Shown in pieces: positions 1 to 7,733 of a stretch of 33,976 nt of DNA. Each line of letters opens with the position of its first letter. Within the stretch, counting starts at the first letter, position 1. The notes under the pieces were generated by a model. The model was given only the letters and a program-made list of their open reading frames with translations. It was not told the DNA's origin and searched no databases. A program made the position numbers and the translations under genes. The stretch comes from Planctomycetaceae bacterium (lineage in GTDB: Bacteria; Planctomycetota; Planctomycetia; Planctomycetales; Planctomycetaceae), in NCBI GenBank assembly GCA_020426505.1, contig JAGQPX010000092.1, forward strand, positions 1 to 33,976, given 5' to 3'.

Positions 1-20
1 TGGTCTGACCCTGCCACCCA
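1..20. repeat. Partial copy of an interspersed GGTCTGACCCTGCCACCC repeat
   Basis: The first 20 bases match, in the opposite orientation, the outer arm of the larger inverted-repeat element at 19834-19920. They also resemble the arm near 11173. The window edge cuts off the rest. The sequence from here to 138 is non-coding tail downstream of the multihaem cytochrome gene, and I see no other signal in it. Confidence 0.6.
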
Positions 21-138
21 TCCCGAATTCTATTTCGTGACGCTCAAGGGGCATGAGCCCGGTGTGTTCATTCGAGCGATGATTACGAGCTTGCCAACCC
101 AGGGCATGCCCTGCTGCGGTCTCCCGCCACAGGGAACA

Positions 139-2169
139 TCACGGTTGCGATGAACCGTCCGGGAGATTCTCCCTCAATTGTTTCCGAATCCGTTCGCGGC
201 GCAACTGGTCCCAGGGATCGAGTCGTTCGTGGATCAATTTCATTTTGTCCCGTTGTTCGATGGCCTTTTCTTGTTCGCCGGTCTGTGCATAGAGTTGAGC
301 GGCCATGCCGCGAAGTTCCCGTTGAGTGGGATCGAGTCGTAATGCGAACTCAGCCGCTTCGACGGCAGTCTGCATGTCACGCGATGCAGCCAGTGTTGCG
401 ATATACGGACCATACATCGTGACGTCCCACTGATTGAGCTTGAGGAAGGATTGATAACTCTGTAGTGCCAGTCCGTAAGACTGTGATCGATAAGCCGTCA
501 AACCAAGATTCTTCAGGCTCACCTCGTCGTCGGGTTCGATTTGCAGTGCGGCCTCGAACAGCGCGGCGGCTCTCGCCTGTTGACCAAGAATGCCGTAGAG
601 AAACGCCAGTGAACGGAGCACACTCGTGTCGTTGGGGTCACGAGCGAGGACCGCTTCCAGTTCACCGATGGCCCGCACTGTAAGCGTGCGGTCGAGGTTT
701 TGAATGGATTGATCGCTAAGCGACAATGCTTTGGCACGCTGTAACTCCCATGGCGGGAGAATCTCTTCACTCTTGTCGTAAATGGTCCAGACGCCGCCGC
801 CGCTAGTTGGGCTTTCAATACTCTGAGTATTCAACGGGTCGCGGAGGACGCGGTGGTCCGACTGCGACGTGTGGGGGATATCGCTCGATCCGGATGTCGG
901 CATGTGGCAGTGGATACACGAATTGAATGCGGGGGCCGGCTCGCGCTCTTCAATCGGAAGTGAGCAGCCTCGATCCGCGTGACACTCATGACAGCGCACA
1001 CGGTAATACTCGGCTCGTTCTTCCGGACTGGGAGCATGATGGGGATCGTGACAACTCGTGCACCGCATTTCCCCGTTGGAACCGCGAAAACACGCACTCG
1101 CGTGCATCTGCTGCACCTGACTCGTGAACGGGTTGGACTCATCGCTGTCGAGCGACTCGGTCGACGCGAACACCGTCCAGATGTCCTCGGTCGCCATGCC
1201 CGGCCGGAAGTCGTGATAGGATTTCCCCTTCCTCAGGATGCGACGTTTCCCATCGCGATGACACTGGTAGCAAATACTCTCCGCACGAACTGCATCGAGT
1301 CGAGACGGATTGACAATGAGCATGTTGTCGGCAGCGTTACTATCGGTGTCCAAATCTCCGGATTCCATCTTTGCAACGTGCCTCGCTCCGGGACCGTGAC
1401 ATCGCTCGCAACCGATTCCTTTTTCGAGAAATGGTTCGCTCTCGTAACGATTCGTCGTCCCGTCGCCGACATACGCAACACGTCCCGCGTGACATTGAAC
1501 ACAACCGTCACTCACACGACGATTGAAGCGTTGTCGGGGATTGTCCTGATAGCCCGGCGACAGATCCCATTTCTGCTTGTCGACGTACCAGGAAATGGGA
1601 GACTCATACAGAATCCCGCCGCGATCGATCAGGTACGTGCGTGCGGTTGTCCCTGACCCAACCGAATAGTCCACGTCGACCGATTGTTCGTAAACAATCT
1701 CGCCGTCGTCATCCGTCATGAATTCCGTGTGCACCATCCGGTCGCCGATGCGTTCCACGTGGTACTTGCAGCCGAATGCCTCGAACTCGGCCACGTCTCC
1801 TTCACAGACTTCGATCGGGGAGGCCTCAGCGACAGTCGCCATGGTCAATGCCATCGGATGCTTCGCAAACGTCTCCGCAATCTCTGAATGGCAATCCGCA
1901 CAGGTTTGACTTCCGACAAACTCTTCGTCATGCCGGTCATGGGTTTCCCGAGGTCGCTGTTCCGTGGGAGCGTGCGTCACTGGCGTGTTGGTCGGATCAA
2001 CCGGTTGACTTGCTGGCGGCGTCTCCGGTTGTTCGCGGAAGACGACCGCATACACAACGGCAGCCGCCAACGAGGTGAGGATCAACGCCCCAAACACCCG
2101 TTGACCAACCGTGCGGGGCGGCTCGCCGGACGGCGGTTGAGCCGGATCGGACTGACGCTTTCGAGTCAT
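139..2169 (-). CDS. Membrane-anchored seven-haem cytochrome c with C-terminal TPRs
   Basis: 676 aa. An N-terminal hydrophobic segment (about residues 24-43) should anchor or export the protein, leaving the rest in the periplasm. Seven CXXCH haem c sites are visible, starting near residues 90, 223, 254, 300, 370, 393 and 418. This arrangement resembles cytochrome c554-type multihaem domains. Residues about 470-660 contain TPR-like helical repeats. The role is probably electron transfer, with TPRs for partner binding; the substrate is unknown. Nothing shows nitrite or hydroxylamine chemistry, so I would not name it after those enzymes. It is the last gene of a minus-strand unit, 52 bp after a methyltransferase that overlaps a COX3-like gene. 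Multihaem-TPR fusions are common in planctomycetes (family knowledge). The electron-carrier role is likely; the pathway is open. Confidence 0.9.
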   Translation of the reverse strand: MTRKRQSDPAQPPSGEPPRTVGQRVFGALILTSLAAAVVYAVVFREQPETPPASQPVDPTNTPVTHAPTEQRPRETHDRHDEEFVGSQTCADCHSEIAETFAKHPMALTMATVAEASPIEVCEGDVAEFEAFGCKYHVERIGDRMVHTEFMTDDDGEIVYEQSVDVDYSVGSGTTARTYLIDRGGILYESPISWYVDKQKWDLSPGYQDNPRQRFNRRVSDGCVQCHAGRVAYVGDGTTNRYESEPFLEKGIGCERCHGPGARHVAKMESGDLDTDSNAADNMLIVNPSRLDAVRAESICYQCHRDGKRRILRKGKSYHDFRPGMATEDIWTVFASTESLDSDESNPFTSQVQQMHASACFRGSNGEMRCTSCHDPHHAPSPEERAEYYRVRCHECHADRGCSLPIEEREPAPAFNSCIHCHMPTSGSSDIPHTSQSDHRVLRDPLNTQSIESPTSGGGVWTIYDKSEEILPPWELQRAKALSLSDQSIQNLDRTLTVRAIGELEAVLARDPNDTSVLRSLAFLYGILGQQARAAALFEAALQIEPDDEVSLKNLGLTAYRSQSYGLALQSYQSFLKLNQWDVTMYGPYIATLAASRDMQTAVEAAEFALRLDPTQRELRGMAAQLYAQTGEQEKAIEQRDKMKLIHERLDPWDQLRRERIRKQLRENLPDGSSQP

Positions 2170-2221
2170 GACGGACTGGTGGTTGGCGAAGCGGAAACTA
2201 ACGGTTGATTGATCTTAACCG

Positions 2222-3025
2222 TCAGGCGTCGGGAGTCCAAACGCCAGTGGTGCCGGGAATCGACCTCGACTCGCAAATTCGCCGTGCCTTCAAGCGAACA
2301 TAGGGTGCCGTAAAGCGGCCACGGTGACGGTAATGACCGGGGCGGGCCTTCGGGTCTGCACGGCATGGTTCCACAAGGTCCTCCAGAACGAAGCCCGCTC
2401 GACAAAGTTCGCCAACGAGTTGCTCCCAGCGATGCAGATACTCACTCGCACCCGATTCGCGGTACGAAGTGTCGGCCGTCGGCGGAAGCGGACCGGACTG
2501 GTAGTACTCAACGCCAAGGATGTACTCGTTCGACTGATGGCGATCACTGATCTGGAGACTCGTCGGCTGCTTGTGCTGACTGATGTACAGTCCATCGTTT
2601 CGCAACACACGGGCGATCTCACGATACACCTCAGCAATGCGCGGGACATAACACGTACTGACCGGCTGATGGACGATGTCGAACGATTCGTCCGACAATT
2701 CGTGGAGATCATCCATCGACGCTTCGATGGTGCGGATCGACAACCGTCGTTTCTCCGCTTCGCGTTCATCCAGTCGGAGCATGCCCGGACTGAGGTCGAC
2801 AACCGTGACATGAGCGCCCGCAGAGGCGTAAAGAATGGCCTGCCATCCGCCTCCCGAGGCGAGACAGAGGACGTCGAGTCCCCGGACCGAAGCGGGCAAC
2901 CAACCTCGCGAGTCGAGCGTCAACAACGGTTGAGCACATTCCTCGTCGGTCGCGACGCGGGTGAACTGACTGTTGTCCGCCGCCAATCGATCCCAGGCAC
3001 GCCGGTTCTGATCTCGATAACTCAT
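2222..3025 (-). CDS. Class I SAM-dependent methyltransferase
   Basis: 267 aa from the ATG at 3025. An upstream in-frame start at 3091 would run deep into the preceding gene. The chosen ATG shares an ATGA overlap with the stop of the COX3-like gene, a classic sign of translational coupling. The Rossmann SAM-binding motif I is LCLASGGGWQ (about residues 53-62), followed by VTVVDLS (73-79) with the acidic residue expected to bind the SAM ribose. The sequence resembles the Methyltransf_11/25 group. The substrate is unknown. The position between a membrane oxidase-like subunit and a multihaem cytochrome makes a quinone or respiratory-component substrate conceivable, but that is inference from context only. 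Confidence 0.85.
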   Translation of the reverse strand: MSYRDQNRRAWDRLAADNSQFTRVATDEECAQPLLTLDSRGWLPASVRGLDVLCLASGGGWQAILYASAGAHVTVVDLSPGMLRLDEREAEKRRLSIRTIEASMDDLHELSDESFDIVHQPVSTCYVPRIAEVYREIARVLRNDGLYISQHKQPTSLQISDRHQSNEYILGVEYYQSGPLPPTADTSYRESGASEYLHRWEQLVGELCRAGFVLEDLVEPCRADPKARPGHYRHRGRFTAPYVRLKARRICESRSIPGTTGVWTPDA

Positions 3026-3642
3026 GCGGCTGCAATCGCAAACACGGCGAGAATTCCGATCCAGACGACGCCGAGCGCATGCCAGAACCATGCAGCGACC
3101 GAGACTCCCCAGTAGTACTCATGGTCATATCGATCGGCCAATGCGCGCACGGTCACGTAACTCAGAAACAGCACGGCGACCACAAAGTGCATGCCATGCA
3201 GCGCGGCGAGCATCACGACAAACGTATTCACGCCGGACTGAGCGGCCTCCGCCGTGCGTTCGTGCGGCATGAGGAGCCACAGGCCGTATGTCTGCACACC
3301 CCAGAACGTTCCCCCGGCGATCAGTGCGATGAACAGTGATCGACGAAATTCGCGTTGACGTTCCATGCGAACGAATCGCAGGGCACGCGACATTTCCACG
3401 CTGCCAAACAACAACAGCACCGAACTCACGGCGAACGCGAGTGGAAAGAACTGATTCCGAGGTGCTGTCCACCCCAATGGGAAGCGTGAGATGAGACACC
3501 ACGATAGGATTGCCAGGGAAACGATGCCTATCACTACGACGACAAACAACCGTGCTGCGCGAGTCAGACCATCCGCATGACGCGAAGGCATCGGCTGCGA
3601 GGTCAACTGAGGTAGCGGTCGTTCGTCAAACGGAATGGCCAT
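3022..3642 (-). CDS. Cytochrome c oxidase subunit III-like membrane protein
   Basis: 206 aa with five predicted membrane helices (about 32-52, 65-87, 103-124, 140-166, 178-204). The last two carry family-typical patterns: LHGMHFVVA, and an aromatic WFWHALGVVW segment like the C-terminal helix of haem-copper oxidase subunit III. Classical bacterial subunit III is often about 200-300 aa, so this is a short five- to six-helix type. No subunit I or II gene is in the window, so it is either an orphan subunit or serves another complex. It is first in a unit with the methyltransferase (4-bp overlap) and the seven-haem cytochrome. The start at 3642 is the first ATG in the frame. Confidence 0.8.
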   Translation of the reverse strand: MAIPFDERPLPQLTSQPMPSRHADGLTRAARLFVVVVIGIVSLAILSWCLISRFPLGWTAPRNQFFPLAFAVSSVLLLFGSVEMSRALRFVRMERQREFRRSLFIALIAGGTFWGVQTYGLWLLMPHERTAEAAQSGVNTFVVMLAALHGMHFVVAVLFLSYVTVRALADRYDHEYYWGVSVAAWFWHALGVVWIGILAVFAIAAA

Positions 3643-3765
3643 GGACGGGGCAATTACGGATTACCGGTCAAGTCACCTTCCATGATATCCAGCGACCCGA
3701 ACGTGTCTACGCCTCTCACGGGATCTCACTCACGGAACGATTTCGAAATGAACTCTCCTTCAACG

Positions 3766-3800
3766 AAAAAAGGGCTGCACCTGTCAAACAGATGCAGCCC
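3766..3800 (-). terminator. Rho-independent terminator of the small lipoprotein gene
   Basis: Read on the minus strand, a 12-bp stem (GGGCTGCATCTG paired with CAGGTGCAGCCC, one G-U pair) with a 5-nt loop is followed directly by six T residues. It lies 75 bp after the stop at 3876 and should separate that transcript from the COX3-like gene. Confidence 0.9.
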
Positions 3801-3875
3801 GAAGATGTCACGCTGATGGGGCCGTTATCTCTCCTCGCGATCGCGTGAGAGCAGCATCGAAGATGCTGTTGCGAC

Positions 3876-4139
3876 TCAGTAGGTCGGCAGACTGTTGATC
3901 GGGAGGCCAGCGGTGACCGGATATGGTTGACCATAAGCGTACTGAGAGGGGGCCGTCGGCAGGCCGGCGGTCATGTTGGTGCCACCGTAATACGCACCGG
4001 CCGGATATCCGCCACCGTAGTAGCTCGGGCCGCCACCACAGGCACCGCCGCCACAACCGCCGTAAGGTTGCCACCAGCAGCAACCCACGCTGGAAGCTGC
4101 GATTGCCATGCACAGGCAGAGCATCATGAACTGTTTCAT
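3876..4139 (-). CDS. Small Gly/Tyr-rich putative lipoprotein
   Basis: 87 aa from the ATG at 4139, chosen because AAGGAA sits about 7 nt upstream and a signal peptide starts there. A longer in-frame start at 4274 would add 45 residues of non-signal sequence. The N-terminus (MKQFMMLCLCMAIAASS) ends in VGC, a plausible lipobox. The mature part is rich in Gly, Tyr, Pro and Ala, with GGG and YYGG runs and four Cys within the first 20 mature residues. No catalytic domain is recognisable. Short secreted proteins of this composition are frequent in planctomycetes and may belong to the cell envelope (inference). It is a single-gene unit with its own terminator. Confidence 0.8.
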   Translation of the reverse strand: MKQFMMLCLCMAIAASSVGCCWWQPYGGCGGGACGGGPSYYGGGYPAGAYYGGTNMTAGLPTAPSQYAYGQPYPVTAGLPINSLPTY

Positions 4140-4430
4140 CGAACGTTCCTTTTCGATCAATTTCGAGAGAGAGATTGGATTTCTGTGACAGGGAAAGCCA
4201 CAGCGCCCGCGATTTATGAGGAGACCAGGTCGGCTGCAAAACAGCGACGAACGCCACCGGATCCCGCAGATCACTGCGAGGCTTCGGCCCGGAAAACAGG
4301 AGTGAATTGTGGGATGAGAATGAGAGAACAGTTGGAAAGGATTGCCAGAACTGGCCTGTGTCCAACTGCGGGCGGGAAAATATCTCGAAACGTTTTTTGA
4401 GTCAACAGCTTTTTGGCAGATTCTGCTGAT
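4140..4430. other. Intergenic region between glpD and the small lipoprotein gene
   Basis: 291 bp lying after glpD and before the lipoprotein gene, both on the minus strand. It should hold the lipoprotein promoter, but I could not identify convincing -35/-10 boxes by eye. No strong terminator follows glpD; only a short GCAGATTCTGC dyad is present near 4418-4428. Confidence 0.5.
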
Positions 4431-6161
4431 TTACAGCGACGCCGACGAAGTCTCAGTGGCAACAACACTTACTTCGATACCGTAGTGTTTCCGGAGCCTT
4501 GAAAGGCACTCTTCCAGGTCCGATTCTCGTTGAGATTCCGACAACACACCCGCTTCGACGAGCCGGTCTTGCAATGCAGTCACGGCCTCGACCGCAAGGT
4601 TCGGAGTGAGCACCAACCCCAGTCGACGCTCGATGAGGTCCCCGAGGCTCCCCACCCATTCGTGCTCAATTACCCAGTCCACGAACGACAGCGGAATGTC
4701 CGTCCCCGGCAGTGACGTCCGATCAGCTGACGCCCCGGCCGTCTTCAACGCCTCCACACAAGCCGTCCCCTGCAGGTTGAAGACCGCTTTCACCTGAGTT
4801 GGGGCATAACCCGTCTCGCCACTGACTTGCGCGCACCAGGCTTTGACATCGTCCGGGAAACCCTCCGCCCCGGGGACTAGTCGCTCACGCGTGTCGATCA
4901 CACGTTTGACCCCGAGACGGCCCATGATCAGATCAGCGACTTCCTCACCGAACGCGCGGCATGTCGTCAGCTTGCCACCGATCAGAGTATCGACCGGAAT
5001 CCCCTGTCGTTCGGTCTGATGAATCCAATGACCGCGAGGGATTGATCCGGTCCGACCGCTCGGCACATAAGGCAACGGTCGGACGCCGCAGTAATGCACG
5101 CTGATGTCTTCGCGAGTCAGTCCGACGCAGGGAACGACTTCGTTCGTCATGTCGAGCAGGTACTGCAACTCCTCCTCGCTGGCGATCGCCTCGCCCGGGG
5201 GTCCGGTGAAACGCTCATCAGTCGTTCCCACGAGGACCGACCCACCAAACGGCAGAATGAAGACCAACCGTCCGTCAGCTGCCTCGGCATAGATGCCGCT
5301 GTCTCCGAGTGCCTGCCGAAGCCCGTCGTGTGAGGTGATGAAGTGACTCCCCTTCGTGCCACCAAGGAGGCGTTCCGCCTCGACTTCGATATCGTCCAGG
5401 GTGAGGTCCCCCCATGCTCCGGTGGCATTGACAATCGTCGATGGCACAAGTGTTTGCACGGGAGAGCCATCAGCAACGCTGCGAACAGTTGCTTCCTCTG
5501 ACTCAAAGACGGCTCCATGGTGCGTGTAGACCTGAAACTCGACGCCATGCTCAACCGCGTGCCGACGAGCGTCTTCCAGGAGCGCAAGCACAAATCGTTC
5601 TGGGTAAACCATCTGCGCATCGTAGTAGCTGCACAGCCAATGGAACTTGTGAGGGTCAACTGCCGGAGCCCCCTCGTCACCGACCCGCTGAAGCGAGTGG
5701 CTCGGCAGCAACGATGAGCGTGCGATGGAGTCGTACAGCCATAACCCCATGCGAACGACCATCAGTCCCCGCTCGGACCGAATTGGTAGCCGTCCCGCGA
5801 GCCAGCGACCGAATGAGAAGCGGCTCAGTCTCAGGAACCGAAAGCCGGATTGCACGAGTCCGCCGAATCGTTTCGTCACTGGGATGTGCAACTTGAGAGG
5901 ACGCACAAACTGTGGTGCCAGCTTCAGCAGTCGCTCCCGTTCGTGTAGCGACTCAGCGACAAGTTTGAAGTCGCCGTACTCCAGATATCGCACGCCTCCA
6001 TGAATCAACCGGGACGCCTTTGCAGTCGCACCGGTGGCGATATCCGCCTCGTCGACCAGCACAACCGGCACACCGTTCAATACAAGTTCTCTCGCGACAC
6101 AGCACCCATTGATGCCCGCACCCAGAATGAGAACCGGTTGTTTTTCGTCACTTGTCGACAT
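4431..6161 (-). CDS. glpD: FAD-dependent glycerol-3-phosphate dehydrogenase
   Basis: 576 aa. Oxidises sn-glycerol 3-phosphate to dihydroxyacetone phosphate at the membrane, passing electrons to quinone. The N-terminal FAD-binding Rossmann motif is GAGINGCC (about 14-21), followed by ATGATAKASRLIHGG and VRYLEYGDF, which are typical of GlpD/GlpO. GTTDERF and the VRPLPYV segment match the substrate/FAD domain. The C-terminal region fits the family's helical domain. Length is normal (about 500-580). It stands alone on the minus strand, and its partner glpK is about 16 kb away at 21914-23410. The upstream gap (6162-6325) is shared with a divergent ferredoxin gene and should hold both promoters. 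Confidence 0.95.
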   Translation of the reverse strand: MSTSDEKQPVLILGAGINGCCVARELVLNGVPVVLVDEADIATGATAKASRLIHGGVRYLEYGDFKLVAESLHERERLLKLAPQFVRPLKLHIPVTKRFGGLVQSGFRFLRLSRFSFGRWLAGRLPIRSERGLMVVRMGLWLYDSIARSSLLPSHSLQRVGDEGAPAVDPHKFHWLCSYYDAQMVYPERFVLALLEDARRHAVEHGVEFQVYTHHGAVFESEEATVRSVADGSPVQTLVPSTIVNATGAWGDLTLDDIEVEAERLLGGTKGSHFITSHDGLRQALGDSGIYAEAADGRLVFILPFGGSVLVGTTDERFTGPPGEAIASEEELQYLLDMTNEVVPCVGLTREDISVHYCGVRPLPYVPSGRTGSIPRGHWIHQTERQGIPVDTLIGGKLTTCRAFGEEVADLIMGRLGVKRVIDTRERLVPGAEGFPDDVKAWCAQVSGETGYAPTQVKAVFNLQGTACVEALKTAGASADRTSLPGTDIPLSFVDWVIEHEWVGSLGDLIERRLGLVLTPNLAVEAVTALQDRLVEAGVLSESQRESDLEECLSRLRKHYGIEVSVVATETSSASL

Positions 6162-6325
6162 GCTAAAAAGTCTAGCGGAGTCCCGCTCGATCGCCTACAC
6201 GGCTCATCACGCGGATGCAATGTGAGTGACCCCGGAAGCAAGCCTCACAAAGCTGGTAATTCGTCGATCGGCACTCTATCATTCCGGCTTGAAATGTCTC
6301 GAAACTTCACTCATTTTTCGCAGCC

Positions 6326-6685
6326 ATGCCTAACGTCAAGTTCATCAACGAAAAGCGAACCGTCGAGGTGCCCGAGGGAGCCAATCTCCGCAAGGAGGCC
6401 ATGAAGAATGGAGCCGAACTCTATTCTGGTCCGGATCGGTATCTCAATTGTCGCGGGTTCGGGCTCTGTGGATGCTGTCGTGTCCACGTCAAATCCGGCA
6501 AGGAGAATCTGAACAGAATGGGCGTCTGGGAATGGTTGATGACCAGATTCCATCCCATCCGCTGGTGGGTTCGCATCGGTGAGGAAGACAAGATGCGGCT
6601 CGCATGTCAGACGAAGATTTATGGCGACTGCGAGATCGAAGAACGTCCGGATATGAATCTCCACGGCGAGAAGTTCTGGAACTGA
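6326..6685 (+). CDS. 2Fe-2S ferredoxin
   Basis: 119 aa. Three clustered cysteines C42-x5-C48-x2-C51 and a distal C94 (in RLACQTK) are the four ligands of a plant/adrenodoxin-type [2Fe-2S] cluster. An extra Cys50 lies next to C51. A Trp-rich insert (about 68-81, WEWLMTRFHPIRWW) separates the third and fourth ligands; it is longer and more aromatic than usual and could be a docking surface. There is no signal peptide, so it is cytoplasmic. It is divergent from glpD. The next gene on the same strand starts 128 bp downstream and may be transcribed separately. The physiological partner is unknown. Confidence 0.88.
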   Translation: MPNVKFINEKRTVEVPEGANLRKEAMKNGAELYSGPDRYLNCRGFGLCGCCRVHVKSGKENLNRMGVWEWLMTRFHPIRWWVRIGEEDKMRLACQTKIYGDCEIEERPDMNLHGEKFWN

Positions 6686-6813
6686 ACGTGCTGCAGACGC
6701 GGAATTCCTCCAACGGCCGCATGTTCACGAGCGTAGTCCGTGTAACGCGATCACGTGTGTGACGAATGTCGCAGAAACCCTGATCGCCTGACTTCGGTCG
6801 AGAGATCAACGTC

Positions 6814-7713
6814 GTGCCGACATCTTCGCAACTCGCCCCTGTCGCTGCCGTCATCACGGTCATCGGCTGCCTTGCGTTGTTGGCGAACCTGCTCATCGGT
6901 TCGACGGCATCGCCCACACACGGTTATCCACCCCCCGAAGCATCGCTGCCCGACGCCTATCGTGCGGTATCTCCTTCGATCATTTGCGGTGCGACCCCTC
7001 AATCTGTTGAGGAGTTTCGTGGACTCGCGAACCAGAGGGTTCATACCATCGTGAGCGTCGACGGAGCGCCGCCTGACGTCGAGTCAGCCGCCGTGGTCCA
7101 ACTCAGGTACGTCCACATTCCGATCGGGTACGATGGCATCCCGCAGGACGCCGTCGCCAGGATGACACGCGTGCTTCGAGAGTGTGAGAGGCCGATCTAC
7201 GTTCACTGTCATCACGGCAAACATCGTGGTCCGGCTGCTGCCGCAGTGTGTGCGATGATCGCAGGAGAGATCGATCCACCCCAGGCACGCAAACTGCTGA
7301 GCGACGCCGGCACGAGTCACGACTACGCAGGCCTCTGGCGAGACGTGCAGGAATTCACTGCTTTTCCAGACGATGCGACGCTGCCTGAAATCTCATCACG
7401 CGTCGAAGTCGAGCCGATGACAGATCTGATGGTCAAGGTCGATGACTGCTGGGACAAGTTGCAGATAGCCGTTCAAGCCGAAAACAGGACACAGGCTCGT
7501 GAGCAGGCGAGCATTCTGGAGCAACTGTTTCGTGAATCGATTCGGCTTCACCGTGTTGAAGACGGATGCACATGGCTGCCCACTATGCTCGACGCCGAGC
7601 ACGCAGCAACATCGCTTCGGGAGAACTTTGAAAACGATTACGGTGAGACGTCACGATGGCTCAATGAGATTGAGGAGAGTTGCCGTCAATGCCATAAGTA
7701 CTATCGCAACTAA
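6814..7713 (+). CDS. Exported protein: phosphatase-like domain fused to a cytochrome c'-like domain
   Basis: 299 aa from a GTG at 6814; no suitable ATG is nearby and the ribosome-binding site is weak. Residues 8-28 form a signal or anchor helix. Residues about 50-185 resemble dual-specificity/tyrosine phosphatases: the HCx5R loop is HCHHGKHR with Cys132 and Arg138, and an Asp at about 107 is a possible general acid. Residues about 200-299 are helical and end in ESCRQCHKYYR, where C290-x2-C293-H294 is a c-type haem motif placed as in cytochrome c' (near the C-terminus, followed by an aromatic residue and Arg). Cytochrome c' proteins bind NO or CO in the periplasm (family knowledge). The substrate of the phosphatase-like domain is unknown. 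Both domains should face the periplasm, where haem c is attached. Confidence 0.8.
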   Translation: MPTSSQLAPVAAVITVIGCLALLANLLIGSTASPTHGYPPPEASLPDAYRAVSPSIICGATPQSVEEFRGLANQRVHTIVSVDGAPPDVESAAVVQLRYVHIPIGYDGIPQDAVARMTRVLRECERPIYVHCHHGKHRGPAAAAVCAMIAGEIDPPQARKLLSDAGTSHDYAGLWRDVQEFTAFPDDATLPEISSRVEVEPMTDLMVKVDDCWDKLQIAVQAENRTQAREQASILEQLFRESIRLHRVEDGCTWLPTMLDAEHAATSLRENFENDYGETSRWLNEIEESCRQCHKYYRN

Positions 7714-7733
7714 GTGCGATCCTACCCGCCGAC

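Noticed and set aside
979..1656. 225-codon open frame on the plus strand inside the multihaem cytochrome gene
   Set aside because: It is antisense to seven clean CXXCH motifs and a long TPR frame, and its translation has no recognisable domain.
5442..5457. TGGCAC followed by TTGC, sigma-54-like, inside glpD
   Set aside because: The spacing is one base too long (six instead of five) and it lies within a coding sequence.
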